A DNA stretch of 64,000 nucleotides from CADEFQ01 sp035433705 (GTDB lineage Bacteria > Pseudomonadota > Gammaproteobacteria > Steroidobacterales > Steroidobacteraceae), in contig DAORVK010000010.1 of NCBI GenBank assembly GCA_035433705.1, positions 17,425 to 81,424 on the forward strand, read 5' to 3'. Below are positions 8,700-17,000 of this stretch, one piece after another. The notes under the pieces were generated by a model. It had not been told where the DNA came from and ran no database searches. It worked only from the letters and a program-made list of their open reading frames with translations. How positions within the stretch are numbered: the stretch's first letter is position 1; the number at the start of each line of letters is the position of its first letter. Position numbers and translations under genes: made by a program.

Positions 8700-9268
8700 C
8701 TTCGCCGCTCGAGGGCATCACGGTCGCGCTGGGTCTCGTGTATGTCGTGCTGGCCGTGCGGCGCAGCCGCTGGTGCTGGGTGTATGGAGGCGCATCCTCG
8801 GCGGGCCTCGCGTGGCTGTCGGTGCGATCTGCCTTGCCCCTGCAGGCGCTGCTGCAGGCGTTCTACGTGGCGATGGCGGTCTATGGCTTCTGGCGCTGGA
8901 GTGCCGATAGCGATGCCGGCGGGCACGTGAAAGTTGGCTGGTGGCCGTGGCGATGGCATCTCGCTGCGTGGATCGCAGTCGCCATGCTGACCGTCGTCGC
9001 GTCGCAGGGCCTCGTGCGCTATACGCAAGCTGCGCAGCCGATGCTGGATGCTGCGTGCACGGCCGGGAGCCTGCTCGCGACCTGGCTCGCGGCGCGCGCG
9101 CGCATCGAGAACTGGCTCTACTGGATCGTCGTCGATGCCGCGCTCGGCGTGCTCTATGCAGGCCAGGGCCTCGCGCTCGTCGCGCTGCTGTACTTTACCT
9201 ATCTCGTGATAGCGGCCATCGGATTTGCGAGCTGGCTGCGGCGTTTTCGCGAGGCCGAGGGAGCATGA
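8696..9268 (+). CDS. pnuT: PnuC-family transporter, predicted thiamine permease PnuT
   Basis: A 190-residue integral membrane protein with about seven hydrophobic segments and the PnuC-family C-terminal signature (ENWLYWIVVDAALGVLYAG, then a last helix followed by WLRRFRE). PnuC relatives carry vitamins across the inner membrane by facilitated diffusion, coupled to trapping by phosphorylation. Nicotinamide riboside is the classic substrate; members linked to TPP riboswitches are called PnuT and carry thiamine. The start at ATG 8696 overlaps the previous stop and removes about 30 non-hydrophobic residues of a longer frame. The gene overlaps the kinase gene by ATGA, which fits uptake coupled to trapping. 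Confidence 0.88.
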   Translation: MTSPLEGITVALGLVYVVLAVRRSRWCWVYGGASSAGLAWLSVRSALPLQALLQAFYVAMAVYGFWRWSADSDAGGHVKVGWWPWRWHLAAWIAVAMLTVVASQGLVRYTQAAQPMLDAACTAGSLLATWLAARARIENWLYWIVVDAALGVLYAGQGLALVALLYFTYLVIAAIGFASWLRRFREAEGA

Positions 9269-10155
9269 GCGCGACGCCCGGCCCCGACGTACTCGCGCGG
9301 GTTCCCGGCGCCGACTCCGCCATGCCACTGCAGGTCCAGCCCCTGACGGGCGGTCTGGCGAGCCGCAGCTTCCTCGTCACGACTTCTCGGGGGCGCTACG
9401 TCGTACGCCTGGGTACCGACTACGACACGTTGCTTGCGATCGATCGCTGCGTCGAAACCAGGGTGCAGCGGCTCGCGGCGGGTGCAGGTGTCGCGCCGCG
9501 CGTCGTCGATGCCGACATCGCGAGCGGCCTGCTGATCACGGAATACGTCGATGGTCGCGGCTGGACAGCCGCCGACTTCGCCGATCCGCGGCAGATCGAT
9601 CGCCTCGGCGCACAGCTTGCGGCACTGCAGGCGATTGACACTCGTTCGACACCCGCTCTTGCGCGGCTCGACCCGGTCGCGCTCGCCCGCGGGTATGTCC
9701 GGCGCATCGTTGCTGCGGCTCCCGAGGAACAGCGGCATCTTGCGCCGCTGCTCACCGCAGCGGAACGCCGCTGGAGGGACTCTGGCGCGTTCGCCCGTAG
9801 CCCGGTGCTCGCACACAGCGATCTGCACAGCTCGAACCTAGTGGACGGCGGCACGAGGCTATGGCTGATCGACTGGGAATACGCGGCGCTCGCCGATCCG
9901 CTGCACGACGTCGCTTGCGTGCTCGCCTACCATCCGGAGGCGGGGCCGAACCTGCCACGGCTGCTCGCGGCGCTCGGTCTCGAGCGAGTCGCAACGCCCG
10001 CCGTGCTCGACGCGGCGATCTGGCTCTTCCAGTTGCTTGTCTTCCTCTGGTATCGGGCGCGCCGCGTGGCGGTCGCAGCGAGTACGGCAGAGCAAGCCGC
10101 CGAAGAGCGCGCCGCGCGCGCCCTCGTGTCCCTCGTGCATAATAGAAGTCTTTGA
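9265..10155 (+). CDS. Thiamine kinase-like phosphotransferase (choline/aminoglycoside kinase fold)
   Basis: A 296-residue phosphotransferase of the APH/choline kinase superfamily. The catalytic loop reads H184-S-D186-LHSS-N191 and the metal-binding segment is LID203WEYA. The N-lobe shows LTGGLASRSFLVTT as the nucleotide-binding loop. Thiamine as substrate is inferred from the TPP-riboswitch operon and the PnuT gene it overlaps by four bases. Phosphorylation would trap imported thiamine as thiamine phosphate, which then still needs ThiL to become TPP; a direct pyrophosphokinase cannot be excluded, though the fold argues for a kinase. It is the last of the four linked genes; a ferredoxin gene follows 15 bases later. 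Confidence 0.82.
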   Translation: MSATPGPDVLARVPGADSAMPLQVQPLTGGLASRSFLVTTSRGRYVVRLGTDYDTLLAIDRCVETRVQRLAAGAGVAPRVVDADIASGLLITEYVDGRGWTAADFADPRQIDRLGAQLAALQAIDTRSTPALARLDPVALARGYVRRIVAAAPEEQRHLAPLLTAAERRWRDSGAFARSPVLAHSDLHSSNLVDGGTRLWLIDWEYAALADPLHDVACVLAYHPEAGPNLPRLLAALGLERVATPAVLDAAIWLFQLLVFLWYRARRVAVAASTAEQAAEERAARALVSLVHNRSL

Positions 10156-10170
10156 CCGAGGGGAGTGTAA

Positions 10171-10485
10171 ATGGCGGTGCTGAAGGTCGTCGATCGGGAC
10201 GGCGTGGAACATGAAGTCGAGAGCCAGACGGGGCTCAAGGTCATGGAAGTGCTTCGCGAACTGGACTATGGGGTGGCGGCGATCTGCGGCGGCATGTGCT
10301 CCTGCGCGACCTGCCATGTCTACGTCGATCCGGAATGGGCGAGCCGCCTGCCAGCGCCGATGTCCGATGAGAAAGATCTGCTCACCGAACTGTCGCACTA
10401 CGAAGCGCGCTCGCGCCTTTCGTGCCAGATCGACTTCACTCCTGCGGTGGATGGCCTCAAGGTCACCATCGCGCCCGACGAATGA
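10171..10485 (+). CDS. [2Fe-2S] ferredoxin, adrenodoxin/putidaredoxin type
   Basis: A 104-residue ferredoxin with the C-x5-C-x2-C...C pattern of the adrenodoxin group: Cys39, Cys45, Cys48 and Cys85 (an extra Cys43 lies between the first two). Proteins of this group pass electrons from a flavin reductase to cytochrome P450s or oxygenases, or assist Fe-S assembly as Fdx does. The sequence is closer to the P450-partner kind because it lacks the longer Fdx N-terminus, but this is not firm. A clear GAGGGGAG site precedes the ATG. It is followed nine bases later by an enoyl-CoA hydratase gene. No P450 is in the window. Confidence 0.88.
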   Translation: MAVLKVVDRDGVEHEVESQTGLKVMEVLRELDYGVAAICGGMCSCATCHVYVDPEWASRLPAPMSDEKDLLTELSHYEARSRLSCQIDFTPAVDGLKVTIAPDE

Positions 10486-10494
10486 GGACCTGAC

Positions 10495-11274
10495 ATGACT
10501 GACACGGTAATGGTCGATATCCGCGGCGAAGTCGCCGTTGTCACGCTCAACCGCCCGGAGACCGCCAACACGCTCAATCTGGCGATGGGCCGCGATCTGC
10601 TGACGGCGGCGCTGCGCTGCGAGGCGGATCCGGCCGTACGCGCCGTCGTGTTGACCGGCGCCGGCAAGGCCTTCTGCTTCGGCGGGGATCTGCGCGGCAT
10701 GACGAGCAGCGGGACGCCGATCGAGCCCTATCTCAAGGAGCTGACAACGCACCTGCACGCTGCGATCGCGCGCTTCATGCGGATGGATGCGCCCGTGATC
10801 GCAGCAGTGAACGGCACCACGGCCGGCGCAGGCGTCGGGCTCGTCGCGATGGCAGATCTCGCCATCATGGCGGCGGGCGCGAAGATCTCGCTCGCCTACA
10901 CCGGCGTCGGATTGACGCCGGACGGTGGCACCTCGTTCCTGTTGCCGCGCGCTGTCGGTGCGAAGCGCGCCATGGAACTGATCATGACGAATCGCGCACT
11001 CACGGCGGCGGAGGCGCTCGAATGGGGCCTCGTCAATCAAGTCGCGCCAGATACCGAAGTGCTTGATACGGCGCTCGCGCTCGCGGGCAAGCTTGCGGCA
11101 GGTCCGAAGGGCGCATTCGGCCGCTCGAAGCGGCTGGTCGCTGCGGCACTCGGCGCGCTCGAATCCCAGCTCACGCTCGAGAGCGAGACGATCGCCGCGC
11201 AGGCGGCAACCGCAGAGGGGCGCGAGGGCATCACAGCCTTCTTCGAGAAGAGGAAGGCGCAGTACGCGAGGTAG
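10495..11274 (+). CDS. Enoyl-CoA hydratase/isomerase family protein (PaaG-like)
   Basis: A 259-residue crotonase-fold protein with the oxyanion-hole segments GAGKAFCFGGDLRGM and NGTTAGAGVGLVAMADLAI. At the second catalytic position it has LTPDGG, with Asp in place of the Glu of true hydratases. This pattern is typical of PaaG-type isomerases (epoxyphenylacetyl-CoA isomerase) and related 2,3-enoyl-CoA isomerases, so isomerisation is more likely than hydration. The substrate cannot be read from sequence. It lies nine bases after the ferredoxin gene and probably shares its transcript; there are no other phenylacetate genes nearby. Confidence 0.85.
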   Translation: MTDTVMVDIRGEVAVVTLNRPETANTLNLAMGRDLLTAALRCEADPAVRAVVLTGAGKAFCFGGDLRGMTSSGTPIEPYLKELTTHLHAAIARFMRMDAPVIAAVNGTTAGAGVGLVAMADLAIMAAGAKISLAYTGVGLTPDGGTSFLLPRAVGAKRAMELIMTNRALTAAEALEWGLVNQVAPDTEVLDTALALAGKLAAGPKGAFGRSKRLVAAALGALESQLTLESETIAAQAATAEGREGITAFFEKRKAQYAR

Positions 11275-11294
11275 CCGCCGCGGCGCGTGACGTC

Positions 11295-11735
11295 ATGAGA
11301 ATCGCCTACCTGTTGTTGCTGTTGCTCGGCGGAGGAATCGCGCTCGCGCGTATCTGGATGAGCATCAAGAAGGCCCGCGACCTGCCGGCTCACAGCTGGG
11401 ACGCAAAGCTCATCGAGAAGCTGCGGGCGGAAGGCTCGGACCCGTTCCAGCCGCACGACGTGGTGTTCTTTTTCGGGCTGCCGAACGAAAACGCTGCGCA
11501 GCGCGTTGTCGAGCGCCTGGTGCGCGACGGCTTTACCGCCGAGTACAAGCACGTGCCCGATCAGTCTGAGTTGTGCTACGCGGTGCACGCGCAGCGCTCG
11601 ATCCGCCTCTCGGTGTCTGACATGCAGGCGACGAGCCGCAAGTTCAATGACATGGCGGCCGAGTTTCACGGCCGCTACGACGGTTGGGCGGCCGCGCACA
11701 ACAAGCGCCCGGACGGTCCGCCCGGGGGCGATTAG
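11295..11735 (+). CDS. RraB-like (RNase E inhibitor domain) protein with N-terminal membrane anchor
   Basis: A 146-residue protein with one hydrophobic N-terminal helix (YLLLLLLGGGIALA) and a soluble domain that resembles the RraB/regulator of RNase activity B fold (DPFQPHDVVFFFGLPNE, AAQRVVERLVRDGF, ELCYAVHAQRSI). Enterobacterial RraB binds RNase E and is soluble; the anchor here is an oddity that could place the domain next to the membrane-bound degradosome. The regulatory role is inferred from the fold only. Its stop overlaps the stop of the convergent YceI gene by four bases. Confidence 0.6.
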   Translation: MRIAYLLLLLLGGGIALARIWMSIKKARDLPAHSWDAKLIEKLRAEGSDPFQPHDVVFFFGLPNENAAQRVVERLVRDGFTAEYKHVPDQSELCYAVHAQRSIRLSVSDMQATSRKFNDMAAEFHGRYDGWAAAHNKRPDGPPGGD

Positions 11736-12439
11736 CGAACGGCGTCTCCTGCCGCGTGCGGTGGTGACCCAGCCCAAGGGGGGCCGCTGAATTCCGCCTC
11801 GATGATCACCTCAACCTCATCGCTGACGCCCATGCTGGATCCCACCGGGGGGATCCCGTATGCAATACCGAAAGCGGAGCGCCGGAACGTGCCGTGCGCG
11901 GAGAAGCCGATGCGAGCATTCGGGTCGAGAGGATGCCCCGCATAGCCTCCATTGAACGTGGCAAACAGTGTCACCGGGCTGGTAATTCCGTGGAGCATGA
12001 GATCACCGTCGATGCGGAGCACACCTTCGGTGCCACGCGTGACCCGGCGTGACCGGTAACTCATGGCCGGATACTGCGCCGTGTCGAGCCAGAGCGGGCC
12101 CTTCAGCGCGTCGGCGAATCCCGCCGGCGGATTGTCGAGTTCGAGCGAATCGGGGTCGATAGTCGCCGTCATCTGCGCGGTGTCAGCATGGGCGGGGTCG
12201 AAATCAAGCTGCACGTCGAAGCGCGTGAAGCGTGCCGTGTAGCGCGAGAAGCCGAGATGGTCGACCCGGAACACGAGGCTCGCGTGATACTTGTCGAGCG
12301 TATAGCGGCCCGCCGGAAGCGTAGAGCTGGCGGTCGCAGGGGAGGTGGGCGCATCGGCGGCCGTCGTGGTCGAGCCGGCAACGGTGACCACCGCAGCCAG
12401 GATCAAACTGGCGTGGATGCGTCGCATGACAGCCCCCAT
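11732..12439 (-). CDS. YceI family periplasmic protein
   Basis: A 235-residue protein with a signal peptide and a YceI lipocalin-like domain (AGRYTLDKYHASLVFRVDHLG, LRIDGDLMLHGITSPVTL, FRRSAFGIAYGIPPVG). Members bind isoprenoid or lipid-like ligands in the periplasm; the physiological role is usually unclear. The start at 12439 overlaps the gpmA stop as ATGA; a second ATG at 12427 also gives a good signal peptide (MRRIHASLILAAVVTVAG) and may be the real one. The mature N-terminus is rich in Ala, Thr and Pro. Confidence 0.88.
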   Translation of the reverse strand: MGAVMRRIHASLILAAVVTVAGSTTTAADAPTSPATASSTLPAGRYTLDKYHASLVFRVDHLGFSRYTARFTRFDVQLDFDPAHADTAQMTATIDPDSLELDNPPAGFADALKGPLWLDTAQYPAMSYRSRRVTRGTEGVLRIDGDLMLHGITSPVTLFATFNGGYAGHPLDPNARIGFSAHGTFRRSAFGIAYGIPPVGSSMGVSDEVEVIIEAEFSGPPWAGSPPHAAGDAVR

Positions 12440-13203
12440 CAGCCCTTCGCTGACGCCTGGCGCCTGACCGCCTCGGCCGCCGCGGCGATCGTGTCCGCAT
12501 CGCCGAGATAGCGGTTCGAGAGGGGTCGCAAACCTGCGTCCAGTTCGTAGGCGCGTGGCACGCCGGTCGGAATGTTCAGCTCGACGATGTCCGCCTCCGA
12601 CACGTTCTCAAGCATCTTGACCAGGGCGCGCAGGCTGTTGCCGTGCGCGATGACGGCGACGTTGCGCCCGGCGCGCAGCGGCGGAGCAATGCGCTCGCTC
12701 CAGAACGGCAGGACGCGCGCGAGCGTGTCCTTCAGGGACTCGGTGGCGGGCAGCAGCGCCGGGTCGACCTCCGCATAGCGCGGATCGAAACGCGGGTGAC
12801 GCTCGTCGTCCAGTGCGAGCGGCGGCGGCGGGATGTCGTAGCTGCGTCGCCAGATCTTCACCTGCGCCTCGCCGTGCCGCGCAACCGTTTGCGCCTTGTC
12901 GAGACCCTGCAGCGCGCCGTAGTGACGCTCGTTCAGGCGCCAGCTGCGCTCGACCGGAACCCACATGCGGTCCGTCTCGTCGAGGATGTACCACAGTGTG
13001 CGGATCGCGCGCTTCAGCACCGAAGTGAAGGCGAGGTCGATCGAGAGGCCCGCGCGCCGAATCTCCGCACCCGCCTGCTTCGCTTCTGCACGGCCCTGCT
13101 CGGTCAGGTCGACATCGGTCCAGCCGGTGAAGAGGTTTTCGAGGTTCCAGACGCTCTGGCCGTGGCGGACAAGGATGAGCTTACCGGTCACAGGAGACTC
13201 CAT
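12439..13203 (-). CDS. gpmA: 2,3-bisphosphoglycerate-dependent phosphoglycerate mutase
   Basis: A 254-residue glycolytic enzyme that interconverts 3- and 2-phosphoglycerate. It carries the histidine phosphatase motif LVRHGQSVWN with the phosphorylated His14, the substrate-binding NERHYGALQG segment, and the second catalytic His in VIAHGNSLRAL. Length and motifs match the cofactor-dependent GpmA form. The gene overlaps the downstream YceI gene by ATGA. The glycosyltransferase gene lies 27 bases upstream in the same direction. Confidence 0.95.
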   Translation of the reverse strand: MESPVTGKLILVRHGQSVWNLENLFTGWTDVDLTEQGRAEAKQAGAEIRRAGLSIDLAFTSVLKRAIRTLWYILDETDRMWVPVERSWRLNERHYGALQGLDKAQTVARHGEAQVKIWRRSYDIPPPPLALDDERHPRFDPRYAEVDPALLPATESLKDTLARVLPFWSERIAPPLRAGRNVAVIAHGNSLRALVKMLENVSEADIVELNIPTGVPRAYELDAGLRPLSNRYLGDADTIAAAAEAVRRQASAKG

Positions 13204-13230
13204 GGGAAATCAGGCAGCGAATGGCGAAGC

Positions 13231-14046
13231 TTACAGCCAGGCCGCCGTGTTTGCTGGGTGTGCGTCAAGGCCGTGCCGGCAGCGGATCGTGCGGTTGGCG
13301 AGCGTCGCGGCGAGGCGCGCTTCGTTGGCCGCGCGGCGATCGCGGGATGCCGGCGGGTGATGCAGGTGCCACGCGATGCCGCCGAAGACCAAAGTACGGC
13401 GTGAGCACCCGGAGTGCGTGAGGCGTGCAGCGAACTCCTTGTCCTCGGGGCCCCAGCCGACGAAGTCTTCATTGAAACCGTTCACCGCGATGAGGTCGTC
13501 GCGCCAGAGCGCGAAATTGCAGCTCTTGAGCGCGACGACGGGGTTCGCAAGCTTCACGCAGGTTCGCGCCAGCAGCGGACTGCGCAGCCCGTACAGGCGG
13601 CGCAGGCCCCCGACGCCGCGTGGCGTGGCTCTGCGGACAGGCAAAGCAGGGGTTGCGAGTGCTGCCTGCGTACCGGGGTCGTCAAGCGGAATGCGCATGC
13701 CCTGCACGAAGGCGCCGGGGCGCGCGACGGCTTCGTGATCGCCGATGAAGTCGGCGTGCAGCAGCATGTCGCCGTCAATGAGGACGAGGTAGTCGCCGCG
13801 GCTCGCGGCAATGGCGAGATTGCGCAGCCGCGCGACACGAAAGCCCGCGTGCTCCTGGCGTATGTAAGCAACCGGAGCGCGCGAGTGCGCCGCGAAGCGG
13901 TCCACGACGGCCCGCGTCGCGGCGCCCGAGCCGTCGTCCGCGACGAGGACTTCGTCGGGCGCCCGCTGCTGCGCGGCCACGGTGGCGAGCACTGCCGCCA
14001 GCGCATCCGGCCGCTCGTACGTCGTGACGACGAGCGAGATCCGCAT
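13231..14046 (-). CDS. Family 2 glycosyltransferase with galactosyltransferase-type C-terminus
   Basis: A 271-residue GT-A glycosyltransferase. The N-terminus has the GT2 fold start (SLVVTTYERPDALAAVL, VADDGSG), the metal-binding DGDMLLH motif sits in the middle, and GFNEDFVGWGPEDKEFAARL matches the C-terminal galactosyltransferase (Glyco_transf_7C) segment that closes the active site. No membrane helix or signal is seen, so it acts in the cytoplasm, most likely on a cell-envelope glycan; donor and acceptor are not predictable. It is a lone glycosyltransferase between gdh and gpmA, not part of a polysaccharide cluster. Confidence 0.85.
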   Translation of the reverse strand: MRISLVVTTYERPDALAAVLATVAAQQRAPDEVLVADDGSGAATRAVVDRFAAHSRAPVAYIRQEHAGFRVARLRNLAIAASRGDYLVLIDGDMLLHADFIGDHEAVARPGAFVQGMRIPLDDPGTQAALATPALPVRRATPRGVGGLRRLYGLRSPLLARTCVKLANPVVALKSCNFALWRDDLIAVNGFNEDFVGWGPEDKEFAARLTHSGCSRRTLVFGGIAWHLHHPPASRDRRAANEARLAATLANRTIRCRHGLDAHPANTAAWL

Positions 14047-14079
14047 CAGGAGGCGAACGCGCCAGTGCGGGCGCGTGCC

Positions 14080-17000
14080 CTAGCCATCGGCCAGCTTGCG
14101 GATCGCCTCGACTCCCACTGACAGTGTTGCGAAATCCGGGTGATCGGTCGTGCGCATGTCGGCGAGCATGCGCGCCCACTGCGCGTGGTCGTCGCCTTTC
14201 GTGGCGATCCAGGCGCTGACCGGGTCACGCGCTGCGCCCCGCCGCCCGGCAGGGCGCAGCACCTGCGCAGCCAGCTTGCGATGCGCCCTTGCCGCGCTGC
14301 TGCGCAGCGCCGATCGCGCGCTCGCCTGCCACGGGCCGGAGACGGCGAGGTTGCCGATCTGCGTGCGGATCCAGTCGAGGCCGGTTGCTGCGCCGATCGC
14401 GTAATAGGCGCGTGCCGCTTCGCGCACCGCGATCCGGTGTTCAGCCGCGAGTTCGACGAGATCGAACGCGGGTTCCATCGACTCAAGCACCCCGATGCGT
14501 TCAGCGAGCGCGGGCGGCAAGCCGGTTTCGCGCAGCTGCGCGATGCGCGCCGCGTTGTGTTCGACGACAAGACCGGTCGCAATTCCCGGCAGCGCGGCGC
14601 CGAGCTCGTGTACGCCGGGCCCGAACTCGGCGACGGTGCGCTCGACGTGCAGGTTGCGGCGGCGGTGCGTGAGCAGCCAGTAGCTCAGGTGGCGCAGGCT
14701 GCGCGCGGTCTGATCGTAGGCGAGGTACTGCGCGCTCGCCGGAACCTTGCTGTCGAGCGCCTCGATCGCGCTCCAGGTGTCACGCATCGCGAAGGTCTCG
14801 CGTGCAATCGTATAGGCGCGTGCGATCTGGCCGATCGTCGCGCCCGTTTCCTCGATGGCGCGCCATGCGAACACCGGCCCCATCCGGTTGACGAGGCTGT
14901 TGGTGGTCGCAGTAACGATGATCTCGCGCCGCAGGCGGTGCTGATCGATGTCGTGCGCGAATTTCCTGCGCAGCGCCACCGGAAAGTAGCGCCGCAGCTC
15001 TTCGGAGAGGTACGGGTCTTCCGGCACGTCGGAGTCGATCAGCTCGCCGGACAGCCAGATCTTGCTGTAGGCGAGCACGACCGCGAGTTCGGGGCGCGTG
15101 AGGCCGACGCCGCGCTTGGCGCGGTCAGCCAACTCGTCCTCGCCGGGCAGGAACTCGATGCCGCGGTCGAGGTCGCCCGCGCGTTCGAGCGAGCGGATGA
15201 GGCCCCGATACTCGCTGAGGCGCGCAGCAGCATTCACCTCGAGCGTCGAGATCGCCTGGCTCTGCAGGTAGTTGTTTCGCAGGACGAGTGCGCTGATGTC
15301 GCGCGTCATGCCGGCGAGCAGTTTGTTGCGCGCGAGGCGCGCGAGACGGCCGGCGCGCTCGGGCCCCGAGAGCAGGATCTTGATGTTGACTTCGAGGTCC
15401 GAGGTGTTGACGCCTGCTGAATTGTCGATGAAATCGGTGTTGATGCGGCCACCGGTCATCGCATATTCGATGCGCCCGCGCTGCGTGCAACCGAGGTTGC
15501 CGCCCTCGCCCACGATGCGCGCGCGCAGATCGCGGCCGTCCACCCGGACCGTGTCGTTGCTGCGGTCGCCCACTTCCGCGCTGCGTTCGGTGGAGGCCTT
15601 GATGTAGGTGCCGATGCCGCCGTTCCACAGCAGATCGACCGGCATGCGCAGGATGGCGCGAATCACCTCCTGCGGTGTCGCTGCCGGTGCGTCGAGCGCG
15701 AGTACCCGCCGCGCCTCCGTCGAAAGCGGGATCGACTTTGCGCTGCGAAGGAACACCCCGCCGCCGCGCGAAATCAGCTTGCGATCGTAGTCGTCCCAGG
15801 AAGAGCGCGGCAGTTTGAAGAGGCGCTGGCGCTCGACAAAGCTGCGTGCCGCGTCGGGTTCGGGGTCGAGAAAGACGTGCAGGTGGTTGAACGCCGCGAC
15901 GAGGCGGATGTGCTTCGAGAGCAGCATGCCGTTGCCGAAGACGTCGCCTGCCATGTCGCCGATGCCTGCGACGGTGAAGTCCTGCGACTGCGAGTCGATG
16001 CCGATTTCGCGCAGGTGGCGCTTGACGCACTCCCAGGCGCCGCGCGCCGTGATTCCCATCCCCTTGTGGTCGTAGCCGGCCGAGCCGCCTGAGGCGAACG
16101 CATCCCCCAGCCAGAAACCGTATTCGACCGAGATTGCATTCGCGATGTCGGAGAAGGTGGCGGTGCCCTTGTCGGCCGCGACTACGAGGTATGCATCATC
16201 GCCGTCGTGGCGCACGACGCCGGCCGGTGGCACGACTTTCGCGCCGACGATGTTGTCGGTGATGTCGAGCAGGCCGCGAATGAAAGTGCGGTAGCTCGCG
16301 ATGGCCTCTTTCTGGATGTCGTCGCGCGACCCACCCTGCGGAAGCTGCTTCGGCACGAAGCCGCCCTTGGCGCCCGCCGGCACGATCACCGTGTTCTTGA
16401 CGTTCTGCGCCTTCATCAGGCCCAGCACTTCCGTGCGGAAGTCTTCGCGGCGGTCGGACCAGCGGATGCCGCCGCGCGCGACGGCGGCCATGCGCAGGTG
16501 CACGCCCTCGACCCGCGGGCTGTAGACGAAGATCTCGAACTTCGGCCGCGGCAGCGGCAGGTCGGGAACCTTTGCGGGGTCGAGCTTCAGCGACACGTAG
16601 TCCTTGGGCAGGCCTGCATCGGTGCTCTGGTAGAAGTTCGTGCGTCGCGCGGCCCGCATCACCGCGAGACAGGCGCGCAGGATCCGGTCTTCATCGAGAC
16701 TCGTGACAGCCGCGAGTGCCGCGCCGATCGCGCGTGCGCGTTGCTCCACCGTGCGCGTGCGAGTCGCGGCCGGGACGGCGGGATCGAACAGGGTGTGGAA
16801 CAGGTCGATCAACTGGCTCGTGATTTCCGCATTGCGCGCGAGCGCACGCTCCATTGCGGCCTGGCTGAACGGCACGCCGGTCTGCAGCAGGTACTTGGCG
16901 ATGAGCCGCACAACGACGACGTCGCGAGAGGGCATGTTCGCCAGCAGCACGAGGCGGTTGAAGCCGTCGTTCTCGATCGAGCCGTGCCAGGCGGCGTCCA

